Source: Spironucleus salmonicida
Lineage: Eukaryota; Fornicata; Diplomonadida; Hexamitidae
Direction: 5' to 3'
DNA: 64,000 bases
Assembly (NCBI GenBank): GCA_000497125.2
Contig: CM035321.1
Span: 8,001 to 72,000, forward strand
Position 1 is the stretch's first letter, and every line of letters starts with the position of its first letter. Under the pieces are notes generated by a model. It made no database searches and had not been told where the DNA came from. It worked only from the letters and a program-made list of their open reading frames with translations. The position numbers and the translations under genes were made by a program. Positions 38,079-51,007 of the stretch are shown here, in pieces.

Positions 38079-40844
38079 ATGACAACTTTCAACATCCTAG
38101 TAGGCTTTGACACGAAATCTGCAAATTTTAAAGCATCCGCATCGCACATTATGACGAAAGCGATAATTGTCGTAGACGAGGACCTTTACTACGAGTCAGG
38201 ATCCGTCATGACCGCGGTCACGAACACGCAGTCTGTCATCGAGTTTCCGTTCCAAATGTTAAAGCCGAACCCGGTTTTGACTCTGCAGTTCACGCTTTTG
38301 GAGCTAACGGACAACCAGCTGGTCCAGAAACATATCATATACTTTCACGCTACCTCGCAGTTCCAGTTCGTTCCAGACCGCCAGATGATTGAGTTCAGGT
38401 CCGGCAAAACAGTGATCATGACGGAGTGCCTGGTCTCGAACTACGAGTTTGACGCTATGACGTGCCTGCCGATTTGCGAGCTGAACTACTAGGACTTCAA
38501 AATGCCGCTTTCCGGATGCCAGTTTAGCACGCATTTTGCGATTGAGGTGCAGACAGAAAATATGAAATTTGTGAAGCATTTGGGGTCGATTCAGGGTGAT
38601 TTGGGCAAGATTATGATACCTTTTGCTAAAGAATTCATCATAAAGCTCGTTTACATAATGAACCTGTACGGCGTGCAGCATGTGGTGACTTTGGCCAATT
38701 CAAAGGTTATGAACTCGCAGGCGTTGATAAAAGGGGCCCTATTTGAGATTAGCGACGTTGATTGTAATTTTGACTCCTAACTTTTCGCTTTAATTGACGT
38801 GTTATGTTTGATCATTTCGCAAGGCGTTGAGGAGTTTAAAGGGCATAATGATAATAAAATTAAAGTTTATGAGAATATTAAGCCTGGGTTTTTATAAAGA
38901 TATGTTTTGTTCAAGAATCCGAAACTATTGGACATAAATTACCCTCGTTTCAACTAGTTGCCACTTTTAGACTATTCTGAAAGCAAAAAAATTTAAAAAA
39001 TACTATAAAATGAACAAGAATTTGTTGATGATTTGGTCGGATTAGCTGCTAATTACGAGCAATTTAAGCTAAATCTATCGATTTTTTTTGTGATTTAAAC
39101 ATTCCCGACGCAAGAAAAATCACAAGAAGTAAACTATACTGATCTGTGTGCAGTTACCAAAAGTGTTGGTTTTGCTGCAGTAAAAATAAAGAGGTAGGCA
39201 GTTGATTTTGGATTTACCCTCATTCATAACAAAGTAATTAACTTGTTTAGTTGTATTTAAAATTTTGATATCGGAACAGGAAATTTGGCAATATGCAAAG
39301 TATAAGACAATAAATAATTTACTTAAATAATGCATAGAGCTAATTATAATTCTGTGATGAAATTTTTGGTGAACAATGCAAAATCCTTTGTAGCAGCATC
39401 AGGAAAAGGTATCAATGTTCATACTATTAGTTATGAGTTAAATTAACCTTATACTATTAAGAATATAATGTTCACAAAATCGTAAATTGAGAATAACGCA
39501 AAACAATCGTTGCCATTTTTGTAGTAATAAATTTCACTAAATGCCTGTTTACGTTTATATGTCTAAGATTTAATTTATTGTGAAAAGAATAAACTTACAG
39601 CCCCCTCAATGCCCGAAGAATCAATATTAGGTGATGAATAAAATGGATCTTAAACTGCTAGAGGTTCTGTATTAGATGACTCACGATAGTCAGTTATTCG
39701 AGGATCTCTCAGCTCGAGAGTTTCATTTGCATAAAGGCAGTTTAATGTACGTTAATTTGATCCAAGAAAGTATATTGACTACTTTGGTTCAAAGGTTAGA
39801 TCAACACAGTTTTGCAATGAACTCTTGAAGACTACAAAAACTCTGAAATAGTTTATTGCAGAAGAGAAGGATAGACTTTAAATCGAGGAAGATAAGCGCA
39901 AAGCTAAAGAGGAGATTAAACGTTAAGAATTGGAGAAAAAGCGTTAAGAAGAAGAGGAGCTTGCTAGATTAGAAGACGAACGTCTTCGTAAGCTTGAAGA
40001 AGAACGATTGGAGCTCGAGCGATTATAGCAAGAAGAAGCAGAGAGACTTCGTTTGTAAGAAGAACAATTAGCAGAAGAAGCTAGATTGGCAGAAGCTGAA
40101 CGAGTAAGATAACTAGAGCAACTAAAACTCATGTAACTAAAGCACAGAATGGGAAAAGGTAATGGTCGATCACCTCGAAAAACTCATAGACCCGGCATGC
40201 CAGTGTTATCTAAAGCAACTGCAAATGTTCATAGAGAAGTAAAAATTGACGAGTCTTTGATCCAACTAAAGCTAGCAAATTCACATAAAATCGACGAGAA
40301 GAATCGCTAAATTGCAATTTTAGTGCAGCAAAATTAGTAGAAATTGCAACAAATTGAGCTAGAATTCGAGGAACAGATGATGTAAATGTAAAGCAAACTG
40401 TAACTAGCTAAAAAGAATTAAAACTACGCAATAAAAAGAATTGTGAATTAGTAAATGATGGAAATTGAAGATTACGAGAAAGAAGAAGAAGAATTCTTAC
40501 TGTAATAAATCAGGATGCGAGAACAACTCGAAAAAGAGCATAATGATGAGATGGATCGCGTCGATTTACAATTTATTAATGATTGCGAAAATGATGAGAA
40601 AGATTTTATCGATCGTAAAATTAAGCGAGAAAAAGACATCACTGGATAGTTTAACGATAAGATGGCATTTAAGGAGAGTATAAGAGCTAAATATTTAGAG
40701 GATCAAAAACTATATGAAAAAGTGGCTAAAACTGCGTCTTAGGGCACTTAAAGAGGCGTTGTTTAGGACGAAGTTTAAGGCGAAAAAGTAGAAATATAAA
40801 ACTAAACTGCATAGCTAGAGAAATTGGTTGCTCCTAAGTAGTGA
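38079..40844 (+). CDS. Coiled-coil-tailed protein, family member 1 (921 residues)
   Basis: One frame from ATG 38079 to TGA 40842-40844 (2766 bp, 922 codons), TAA/TAG as Gln. Residues 1 to about 560 form a non-repetitive region paralogous to 42909-45389; matches include PNPV followed by LTLQFTLLEL, PICELN and NFDIGTGNLA. About residues 600-700 are a highly charged Glu/Lys/Arg/Gln coiled coil (EEERLELERLQQEEAERL type), followed by further helical Gln-rich sequence to the end. No enzyme motif, signal peptide or membrane segment is seen. Such an architecture suits a cytoskeletal or flagellar scaffold, but this is inference. The first 700 bp are GC-rich with only one TAG or TAA codon, unlike the A-rich tail where these codons are frequent. 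A 125-residue opposite-strand frame at 38304-38681 is a shadow. Confidence 0.85.
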
Positions 40845-41246
40845 TGATGGAATATATACTAGAATGAGAATATTGATTTTAAATGTTAAAGAACCAGTTA
40901 TTTATTGGGTATTAATGATCAGCCGAAGAAAACACTTAAATAATAATGTAAATAAGTTTAATAAGATGCCTAACAAATGAGGAAATCCATTTATTATTAT
41001 ACTTATTATTGAAGATTATTAATCGTTATTTTATTAAGTTTAGTATTTCAACTATAATCGTCTTTATTTAACATACATATTGCTTTTCAGAGAAAATCAT
41101 TTATTAAAGTTTTTAAATATATTTACTAATTTATGAGAACAAATGGTTTTAATATGTATAAATAATTCTTTAATTTTTAAATATTTTCATATTTTGTTAC
41201 AATTAGTTCTTATAAATAATATTAACATTAAATATTGATTCACAAA
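40845..41246. other. Intergenic AT-rich DNA
   Basis: About 400 bp between the coiled-coil protein and the transporter. No open frame or structure worth naming is seen; it should hold the 3' end of the first gene and the promoter of the second. Confidence 0.5.
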
Positions 41247-42671
41247 ATGAAGATAAAACTTCCACTTTCTGTTCAGATTTCATTCACATTTCTTAACTGC
41301 TGTTTTGGGTCTGGACTATTAGCAATACCACAAATTGCTATTAAAATAGGTATCGTCTATTTTATATTATTTAATATCATTGCTGCATTGTTTTCAGGTT
41401 TCTGCTTTGTATTTATCATAAAACAACAAGAAGTAAATAAATGCAGATATAAAACTTTAACAAATATGATATCTGCTCATTATGGTAAATATTGGATATT
41501 TATGTTAGATCTCAGTATTATTTTTTGTTTGCTTCCAGTAAGTTACATAGCCGTATCAGCTGATTCTATAGCTGATGCATTTAGTACACTTTTTGGCCTT
41601 ACTATGCTTAAAGAAAAAGGTTGGAAAATTGGGTTAAAATTTATTTGTACGCTCTGTATAATGTACCCTTTAACATTGCTAAAAACCATTAAACTGCTTA
41701 ATTTTATTTCCAGCTTTTGTATTATTTTCGTGTTTTTCACAGTATTTTATGTCCTAATTTAATTTATTATCTGGTAATCTACCGGTAATATTTTAGGTTA
41801 ACCTCATTCATAGCCAAGATTATAAGTCATGCCCTTAAATAATGACTATTTTACGGTGTTTAGCTTTATATGCATGTTTATGTCTTTATATTCCATGTCA
41901 GCAACAATTCCATGCATTATGAGAGAATATGTTCATGATTTCGGTCTTACTGTTGAATAAACTGTGAAAGAAATAAAGCGAGCCGTGTTTTATATAACAA
42001 TTCCAATTGCATTTACAGTTTATACTGGATTTGGCTTAGTTGGTGTGTTATTATTTAATTCGCATTGCGAAATGGATTAGAGCAATAATTAAATAGATTA
42101 TGGATGTTTTTCAATATAATCTAATGTATTGCTCGCCTTTACGGGTGACATATCGGCAACTGTAATAGAATTGTTATTTTCTTTGGTAGTCTTTGTTTCT
42201 TTCCCATGCATGCTTTATCCTATAAGAAAATCTATAGCTGATTTTTTTAAAATCGATGCCAATGTGAATACAAAGAAAGGATATTTAAAATTTAATCTTA
42301 TTGGTTTTATAGTTACTATAATCTGCCTTATTATCTGCTCATTTTTAAATGGGATTGATGAAATTCAAAGCTTTACTGCTAACCTTTTAGGTATTGTTTT
42401 ATACGGCTTAAGTGGTGTTATGCTATGGTACAAAATCGGTAGAACACCAATTCATTAAATTAACGTCATAGATGATGCAGAATAGGTATTACTTGACGAA
42501 GGTTAAGGAGAATATTCATAGAACCAAGAATAGCCTTTAATAGAAGAATAAATTGTTATATAACCTTAAATTAAAAAGACCCGAACTGTTATATTTTGGA
42601 TAGCTGTTGTAATATTAATAAGTTTGAACTGTTTAGCTTTAGGGAGCTAGGTCTATGGTTGGGTTCGTTGA
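41247..42671 (+). CDS. Amino-acid/auxin permease family (AAAP, AVT/SLC38-like) transporter
   Basis: ATG 41247 to TGA 42669-42671, 475 codons. The N-terminus begins with the family hallmark: a first membrane segment containing FLNCCFGSGLLAIP, the unwound Gly-rich helix that binds substrate and ion in AAAP carriers. About ten further hydrophobic segments follow; a cytoplasmic loop near residues 150-215 carries Gln-rich sequence, and a hydrophilic Gln/Glu-rich stretch (about residues 405-440) precedes a last membrane segment. Length (474 residues) is normal for the family. It probably moves neutral amino acids across the vacuolar or plasma membrane; which, and in which direction, cannot be told from sequence. 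The upstream TTG at 41235 is not needed; the ATG at 41247 gives the expected short N-terminus. Confidence 0.85.
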
Positions 42672-42908
42672 ATGAATTTTCTTTAAATGTAATAAAATTA
42701 TGTATGCTGATGTATTATTGAATAAAATGAATAAAGTCTTATTATTATTAAAGATATATTATAAATAATTGAAAATCATTATAAATTTTGTCGCCAGTGA
42801 TGTCCGACGGTAATTCTGTTAATCATTCATGGAAAGACGCAATAAAATTAATTTCATATTTATTTTTATATTATCATATTTTATATATAAATGTATGATA
42901 AACTAAAA

Positions 42909-45389
42909 ATGTATTCGGCTATTTGCAAATTTAATACTTAAAAAGCTATTAATAAAAATGGTTCAACTGATTATTAATTTTAAGTTTTAATTCACACATC
43001 AGAGAGTTCTTTCTATAGCTCTTAAGTTTATTAGTTAACTTCAATTCAGAGCGTCGGGACGTTAGAGTTTTAATTTTAATGTTAAGTTTACAACCCGATT
43101 GTGGTTGCCAGACTAACCTTAATTGATCTTTAAGATGGAGTTTATTATCATAAACAGTAAAATCATTTCTTGCAAAATACTTAAATTTCTCTATAAAAAC
43201 GTGATTTATAGTCGATTATCGTACAGAATGGGAAATAACAGGTATAATTAGATTTTGTTATCTCTGAGTTGTAATTGTCAAAGTATTTCTAAATTCCGTA
43301 CTGTTAATTAAACTCTCCTAATCTTTATTTATTCTAAATAAAGTCTTCTATCTGGTAGTTTTTGGCAATCGAAATATAAGCAGGAATTATGTTTTTAACT
43401 TCAAATCTAGGTGATAGATAAGGTAATTTATCTGATTTTATAATACCTTTAGTAGATGAAATTTTAATTAAATTAATTCTTCGGTTTAATTTTGATGGTA
43501 AAATTCACAAAGTAACAATATTTACATCAAAATTAAAAATCACAAAACCATACGTAAAATAATCACTATTCAACATTAATGATATTGATCCTAAATTTTC
43601 TAAACATTTTTATGCTATGATAGATAACATGGTTTTTAGTTATACTTAGAAAAAATAATAGTTTAAAACAATAGAAGGTGTAGTTTTATATTCTAATATA
43701 TTTGCTAACTCATTGGGTTTTTTATCACGTTATGTATACGAACGCAATAATTCAATAGTCGAGTAAAACCTTAAATATTTTTAATGCTAATAACCAGCAA
43801 TGAAAACAGAAAATCCTAAGCTTCTAAAGCAATTTACAATTGAGTATAATGCAATTGAATCGTTAGATACGAGCAAATATCCATTTGATATATGGAATAC
43901 TACAGCAACATTTGTTTTACAGACTGTTACTCCAGAATAAAAATCTTCAGAATAAGGTTTTAAAGATTTAGTCGACCAATATGATTCAGCTTGTGCCGCT
44001 GGATTCTATTTTGTTAAACCAGGAGTCCGTTTATGTTTTGTTAGCCCAAGCAAGTTTGAACTTAATTTTTAAAATTTTGACATCGGAACTGGTAATCTTG
44101 CACTTGGTAATATTCAAGATTAACCTATCTTATACTCACATTATGATAATTAACAATCTCTTTTAAAACTTTTAACTATTAATGGGAAAAGTCTGGTCCA
44201 ACTTACTAAAAAAGGAGTTAATTTATTTGTAATTTTTTACTAAGATGGGATATATATTGAAGAAGAATATAGATTTACATCCTAAGAAATTAAATCTGCA
44301 TTAATAAATAAATAATTTTTTATAGAAAGAATTCTGAATGATGAGGTATCATTTAGACTTTATATTCATGACAAATTGTGTTTATAATAAAATAATCTCT
44401 ATCCGTAGGAGTTCAATCCTTAAATTATAGAATAATAAATTCTATATAACATGAATTAAGATATAATTAAATCATATTATCGTGATGGATCTAAGCTTAC
44501 TACACTACAACCGCCTATTTAAACGATTTAGCATACTTACGTCGCATAAAAAAAATTACGTGATGATTTTTTGGCGGAATAAGCACGAATAGCTGCATAT
44601 AATGCTAAGAAGTTAGCTGAGAAGCTAGAACGGGAAAGGATTCAACAGGAGCTTGAATAGAAATTAGAAGCCGAACGACTAGATATATTAGCATCCTAGT
44701 AAGCGGAAGCGTAAAGATTAATCAATGAGGAGGAAGCCAGAATCAAGGAAGAGGTTAGGATTGAGGAAGAAAAACGCCAAGAATAGGATAAAGCTCGTCT
44801 TTTGCTAAAACTTCGCTTAAAGAACAAATAAATAAATACCCAACCAAAATCACTCAATCATAATTAAACTTTAAATATTAGGTAAGTATAAACCGCATAA
44901 ATTTCACCTGATAAACGGATGTATGAACTAGCATAATTAAGTTAAAAAGCTGACTAAAAGCGAGCTCTTAGGGCTGTAAGTGTGATGCAAAGTGAGCTTA
45001 AAAGAAGAAATGTATAAATGTCATAGTTTGAACGGCAGAAATCTGTCATATAGAACCAAATTAAAAATACTCTTTCTTAGCAATTTACCTAGGCAATAAG
45101 TATGACTTAGGACTAAGAAAAATTATAAGAATTTTTGATCAAAGTAGCGTCATAAACTGAAATGGCAAAGATCGAGATGGAAATCGAACGTGGGTTAATG
45201 CTAGAAAGATTTTAAAAGATTGAATAAAACATGTTTAAAATTGCTGAATCGGATGAAGATAATCATATTAAGACTGCAGGTTATGAAGTTGTATAAGCAG
45301 TCGCAGAGGACATGCAGGATAAGTTACTTCAAATGCGACCAAAAATTAAGAATGAGTGGTAAAGTTTAGGAGAAGCTTTGCTTGAGTGA
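42909..45389 (+). CDS. Coiled-coil-tailed protein, family member 2 (826 residues)
   Basis: ATG 42909 to TGA 45387-45389, 827 codons with no interruption. The N-terminal half aligns along its length with the protein at 38079-40844: the first residues, a segment around IQSVGTLEFQFQ (matching TQSVIEFPFQ), YNPIVVARLTLIDL, IPYCQLN, LVDEILIKL and NFDIGTGNLALG. From about residue 555 the sequence becomes a long charged coiled coil (KLAEKLERERIQQELEQKLEA type) and stays helical to the end. No catalytic motif is seen. The two paralogs lie in tandem on the same strand, separated only by the transporter, and probably arose by local duplication. Unlike member 1, its 5' half is not GC-enriched. Likely a structural or cytoskeleton-associated protein by inference. 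Confidence 0.85.
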
Positions 45390-45688
45390 GTTATATTTTA
45401 CATTATATTTTTAATATTTTCTATTCTAAAATTCGGAAAAATATTAATTAAAAGTGTTTGACATTAGATTGCGTTATTAAGTTGTTCTATTAATTTTATA
45501 ATAGCTAGTTATTTAATCTGAAATTTATATGAAAGTATGCATTTTTAATTAATTGTACAATTCTCAAAATAGTGGGAAATATACTTTATTATCATATTAA
45601 TTCATATTGTCAGAAACTATGAAACTAGAAATATGTATGGTATTTTATTAATTATATATTATTACACAATTACTTATTTTCCTTCAGA

Positions 45689-46255
45689 ATGATTTATCTA
45701 TTAGCAATCACAGGATGTTTCATAGGATTCAAGGATCTTATTATATATTAATACTCTATAAGTATAACAGTTATACCAAATGTATCACGTGATTGTCCTA
45801 TTTAAAAATATACTAACGTCAGATATCAATTAACGGATATTAACGACGAGGAAGCAAGAATAAATATTATTATTCCATACTAACATATGCCAGTATCAGC
45901 ATAAATGCATTCTGTTAACTTGATTCCAGCATAATTTAAAATTGTGGCATATTATCTTAAAATTGAAGAGGAATTATAATTAATACTTCCTGAGTCTAAG
46001 AATTTATATTAAGTTGTTACTATATTTATCGCTATACCGATATTTATTCTAGTTTTGCTTATTATTGCAATTGTATTTAAGCGTGTTACATTTAAGGCTA
46101 GGCTGCGAAAATTTATAAATTCATAAATTGATAGAATTCAATATTCATAATTATAAACATATGAAGACTCCGCTGAAACTATTATTGATGAGAATTAGAG
46201 AACCGCTCTCAAACATCCGGGGAAGCTAGTTAATAGTTATTTAACATGTCTGTGA
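45689..46255 (+). CDS. Small single-pass membrane protein, unknown (188 residues)
   Basis: ATG 45689 to TGA 46253-46255, 189 codons. Begins with a hydrophobic segment (MIYLLAITGCFIGF) that can serve as a signal peptide, followed by a polar luminal or extracellular part of about 90 residues, a strong membrane segment at about 110-135 (VVTIFIAIPIFILVLLIIAI) and a basic, polar tail. This is a type I membrane topology. No family is recognised. The gene at 59193-59765 has a similar start (MIVLL..CFKGF), length and topology and may be a distant relative. It ends 11 bp before the end of the opposite-strand dynein light-chain gene. Confidence 0.75.
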
Positions 46256-46266
46256 TTTTTATTTTT

Positions 46267-46563
46267 TCACTCTTGGTCAGTTACGGAACAAACAGTTACA
46301 ACGAAATATTTACCTTATGGCACAATATTAATTTCTTTATTCATTGACCCAATGCGAGCATATTAAAGTTCATTAACTGGATCAACGTCACGAATTGAAG
46401 AACATGCAAGCATTCCTAATGGTAATACCAACTTAGCATAACGTGAAGTATCAGCATCTTATTCAAAACTTGAATGTAAAACGTTACCGTCATCTTGCAG
46501 TATAAGAACTCCATCAACAGATTCATGAGAAGAAATACGCTTGATAGTTGCAAAAATATCCAT
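46267..46563 (-). CDS. DYNLRB: Dynein light chain, roadblock/LC7 type
   Basis: ATG 46563 to TGA 46269-46267, 99 codons, the usual size of the family. The protein starts with a helix containing IKRISSHESVDGVLIL, then the strand and turn LHSSFEQD, the central helix, and the family's RDVDPVNEL motif (RDLDP.N.L in other eukaryotes), then the last strand pair around MNKEINIVPQGKYFVVTVC. Roadblock dimers bind dynein intermediate chains in cytoplasmic, axonemal and intraflagellar-transport dyneins. A small MglB/LAMTOR-like member of the same fold is the alternative, but the RDxDP motif favours the dynein subunit. It implies a flagellated cell. Confidence 0.88.
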
Positions 46564-46624
46564 ATTTGCGGAACGAAATTACGGTAATATAATTATATAT
46601 ACGTAATTACATAATAGGTAGAAA

Positions 46625-46891
46625 TCAGATATTTGAACTTAACTTTCTAAGTTCCGCAAGCTTTTCGCTAAAATTCCATGATATATTAGATTTATATCTA
46701 CTTTGGCCTTTTTCTGTCGGTAATTATTTTGATCTAAGAGAGATAGGTAAAACTAAAGTTTCCCTAATTTAGTTAATCTCTTTTTATGTGTACTCTTTTA
46801 CGTATCGTTGCTCATATACTCTTGATTTAGGTCTACGATCTGATAAAGGTTCTCTTAATTCATTTTTTAAAAACTATTAGGCTGACTTCAT
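46625..46891 (-). CDS. Small basic protein, unknown (88 residues)
   Basis: ATG 46891 to TGA 46627-46625, 89 codons, open only with TAA/TAG as Gln. Rich in Arg, Lys, Gln and Ser; no hydrophobic segment. A motif such as REPLSDRRPKSRVYEQRYV suggests a disordered or RNA/protein-binding peptide, but no family is recognised. It lies 61 bp upstream of the dynein light-chain start on the same strand and 31 bp after the stop of the next gene, matching the tight spacing of real genes here. Confidence 0.55.
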
Positions 46892-46922
46892 TAAAAAACA
46901 TTATAAATATACTATTATATAA

Positions 46923-47795
46923 TCATTATATAATCCAAGTCTAAGTTTAAATTTCTAAAACATTTACTCCAAAATTAGAAAAGATTTTACCCTACCAACA
47001 ATGCAATGCAAAAAGACATAAATTTGTCTCCTCAACATTAGTTTCGTTAATTATATTATCTAAATAATTTTTTAGTTTTATTTCGAACTATTTACTCCAT
47101 TTATTCAAGAAATAATACCCTAGAGAAGATGTAGAAACTGTTTTATATTGTAGGATATTAAACTTTTCTAGAAAAGTGTCATTCCTAAGTGTTAATTACT
47201 CAACATACGCAAATTACTTTACAAACAGTTCGAAAAATATTTTATTATGCTAAATAAAATTATAAATTTTTAAATTTGTTGGAGTTACATTATTCAATAT
47301 CGGTAAATATTTTTCATTTTTTATTATAAACCTGTCAATGAGTGAAATATTTATAAAACGTTAATTTTATTCCAATGATTACTTTAAAATATAAATGTAG
47401 TAATCGTTCTCTATTTGTAACTATTTTTAATTTAGCAAATGTGAATTTTGATAAAGTTTGCTGTTTAAATACTCTATTTTATCTTAAACAAATTTAATTA
47501 AAGTTGGGTACAATGCTAATTCATAAATTAATGTAGGTACGACTGTTTCGGCCCCATTTTATCTAACAATGATTTTATCCTTCTATAATCCAGTAATTTA
47601 TTATTTCTGATATTCTATTTTATTCTCAAGCTCTTGCTGTATTTTAAAAGCTTACTTATTTTTTCGTATATCTAACTTAAGTTCGGCGTTAATTTTTCTT
47701 TATTTAAAATAATATTACTTAATTTCGTAAGCTGAAAGTAAATTTTACGTTAAATATCCAATATAAGTCTCGTATTCCCAATCTACAATATTCAT
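46923..47795 (-). CDS. Helical, Gln/Lys-rich protein, unknown (290 residues)
   Basis: ATG 47795 to TGA 46925-46923, 291 codons. Begins MNIVDWEYETYIGYL, then has a coiled-coil-like stretch at about residues 25-75 (KLDIRKNKQAFKIQQELEN type), a middle part with TVVPTLIYELALYPTLIKF, and helical sequence to the end. No signal peptide or membrane segment. No family recognised. It lies 47 bp downstream of the LeuRS stop on the same strand. Similar small coiled-coil proteins are common axonemal or basal-body parts, which is only a guess here. Confidence 0.65.
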
Positions 47796-47842
47796 TTTTA
47801 ATAAAAATAAAAAATTAATAATACTATATAAATAAAATTATA

Positions 47843-50800
47843 TCATTCAAAGAAGATAATAGGTCTGCCTGGTGCTGCTGCACTGCATTTTTCAGCAGGC
47901 ATAGGCCCTTCACCAATGATATAGACTTCAACCACATCTAGTTACAAACTTGACTTAATCATAAATTGATATTCTAAATAGGTAACCTTTTCATCATAAG
48001 GCATTTTAGTAACCAAGGCATCCGCTCCTTCAATTTTGTAAAGGCCAATCATATCTGCGATGAATTTCATAAGTCTTTTACTATCCTTAGCCTCCATACC
48101 TAACTTTTCCATAGCATGAACTCTGCACAAACCAGCAGCACTCTTTTCTAAGATTCCATCCTCTAAATCTCTTAAAAAGTCACAAACACCAGCTTGCCAA
48201 TTTTCAAATTCAGTAGCAACATATATAACTCCCTTTTTCGGTTTTTGAGGTATATCTTTAGATCCTTTTTTCGGTTTTAACGAGTCCTACCAACGAATTT
48301 TCAATCTGTTTATGCTAGCACATATCGAAGTATAAATCTTTATATATTTAGAAGTAGACCTTGCCAACTCAGCTAAATTATCTTAAATTGGCGATTTCAT
48401 GATTGACTTAGGGTTTTTGAGCTAAGCTTACCAAATTTCTTCAGCTGTATGGGGTATAACAACTGATATTAATTTTGCTTATAATTCCAAAAACTAAACT
48501 GAAAATTTTCTAATTGGTTTTAAGTTTTAATAGTCACATGACTAAATATAAAGTTCACGAATCTTATTCATTTCGCCGAAGCAAGCAAGCATACCATCTC
48601 TAAAACGACATCTTTCGAAATAACAATCAGCTTTAGATGCTGCATCAAACATTTATGCTTAAAATACATGATCCGAGGTTACAGTGTTATCTCTATTTTC
48701 GCTTATATCAAGTAGATTTTAGCTAGCCTTGAGCAACTAAGTAATTTTCAAAATAGCTTGGTCTGCAGTTTCGGTCTTGAAATTAGCATCATCGCCTGCA
48801 TCTCCCGCATCGGCTAGTGCAAACCTAACTCCGTCTGGAGTATACTTTATAATGGCTTCTTCTGCGGTTAAGAAGTTTCCAGATGATTTAGACATTTTCT
48901 CATCATTTAACAGCAAATGACCGTTTGCACGTATACCTAATGGCCATTTTGTAACATCATCCCAAATTGCTACATGAGTATAAATAAAGAATGTTAAATG
49001 GTTATTTACTAAATCTTTACCAGAACAACGTAGGTTAACTGGATAAAAATAAAGGAATGATGCACGCATTTCTTCTACCAAATCTTTAAATGGTGTTAAT
49101 GTATCAGGGCATATTTTAGTTAAATCGAAAATATAGTCAAAGAATTCGTCATTGATAAGATTTTATGGAATTGGACAAGATGAAGCATCTAAACTATCAT
49201 TTTATAATATGTGTGCTATAGTATAATATGCATTATAAATCGTGGAGTCAGATAATGATTCTATAATGTATTTTTCATCCCATGGGATTTTAGTACCTAA
49301 CCCAAATGTTCTAGATACTGCCCATTGCTTGAGCCAATCTAATACACGCTCAAATTATTTTCTAATTTCATCCGAAAATGTGTCAAGGCTTGCTAGAGCC
49401 TTTTAAGCCTTTTATTTCCACACTTCTTCACCATAGTCAAGGTACCATTACTCGGTTAAAGCCACAACGCATTCACAGCCAGATCTCGACATTATGATAG
49501 ATTCAGGTTCAGCGTAAAGATATGCTAATCCTTCTTTAATCAAAAGATCTCTACATAATATTTTACAGTCTTAAACTTTTTTGCCAGAAAAAGGTCCTGC
49601 AATCATGATTCCTTCATAAAATCCTTGCTTGTAACATATATCTTTGATTTCTTTAAGCTTTTCCTTATCATGTTACGATTTAACTCCTCTCTCTATGCAT
49701 AATTTTCTGGCTGCGCCTACACCAATTTCAGGGATTTCTATAATATCTATGATCTCAATATTTTTAACCAGGTTGATATCAATATTATACTTCTCCACCA
49801 CACCATCATTATTGTTAATAATATCCATAAATGCAGCATAGTCATCAGGAGCATCAGATGGGACGGAAGTAACAACACCAGTACCTTTATCCATTAAAAT
49901 TGTTAATAGAGGTAACACAGGTATTTAACTAAGAGGTGTAAGAGGTGCTTTTACCAAACAATTAATAAGTTCTTAACCTAAAATTTGGCAGACAACATCA
50001 GTTTCTCCTATTGGCTTACCATTATTTTAATGTTAGTATGCCATATTTTATCCAGCATGTTAACCTGATACTATCACTTTGTTTTCCTCAATTCTATATA
50101 AGTAATATTCACCATCTGGTTTAACCCAAACATTAGTTTAGCCACACATTGTTTCTGGGCGCAATGTAGCACAAGGTAAATATATTTTATCATTTTCATT
50201 AACTAAATCATAAATTTTAGCATTATTCGTTTCGTTCTTTAATAACTCAGTTAATACAATTGTATACTCTTGAGATTAAACACCTTCTCCACTGGCTCTG
50301 TCATGATCCAAACAGGGTTATTAATCAATTGGTGACCAAATTGTAAATCTCTCACCAAATTTAATAAAGCCTTTTCGTTTGAGAGTGTTAAACTGCCATC
50401 TAATAAACTTATCATAACATGGATTTTTATCACTGGTATAAAAGTTTCTTCTCCAATCAATCCTACCACCAAATTACATCATGTCTTATTTACAAATAGG
50501 AGGGAAATAGTCAACCCAATAGTAAGGATCTATAAAATTAGGTATTTCCTATTCTGGAATACCTAAATCTTTTAATATATCATACTATGATTTTCCTGAA
50601 GCTTTAGAAACAGCTTTAGATTTTTTACTTCTAAATTATCCTACCACTATATCTTTTTCAATTAGTTATGAATTAATTTATTAAGCAATATCAATGTCTT
50701 TATCATTGTTTTTGTTCTTTAATTCATTTTCTAACTTCTTAGCTGCTCCACAAATAGGTTATCCGGTTACATGGAAAGCAAAAGGGAACAATACATTTTC

Positions 50801-51007
50801 TCCTTTAATTGTATGGTATCCGGCTGCAAAATCACATTTTGAAGCAGTAAATAAATGGCCTAAGTGAAGCTTACCATTCATATATGGATATGGAAAAGTT
50901 ACCATATACTTTTTACGATCATCTGGTGTAGCCTCGAATAATTTTTCAGCTTCCCATTCAGCCTAATATTTATTACAAATTTATTATAGAATATTTCTTG
51001 CTTCCAT
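47843..51007 (-). CDS. LARS: Leucyl-tRNA synthetase, cytosolic archaeal/eukaryotic type
   Basis: ATG 51007 to TGA 47845-47843, 1055 codons in one frame. Charges tRNA-Leu with leucine (EC 6.1.1.4). The class I HIGH motif appears as HLGH at residues 48-51 in [26 protein letters not shown] follows at about residues 190-205, then the CP1 editing domain with ATLRPETM and [16 protein letters not shown] (the Thr-rich and Asp-containing editing-site strings). The catalytic core is completed by KMSKS at 704-708. The anticodon-binding helical domain and the eukaryotic C-terminal extension follow. Length matches cytosolic LeuRS (about 1050-1180). Opposite-strand and shifted frames at 49644-49841 and 50251-50472 are shadows. 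No intron interrupts it, in contrast to expectation for most ciliates. Confidence 0.95.

Noticed and set aside
38304-38681. 125-residue opposite-strand frame
   Set aside because: Lies entirely within the conserved region of the plus-strand coiled-coil protein, whose paralog confirms the plus-strand reading.
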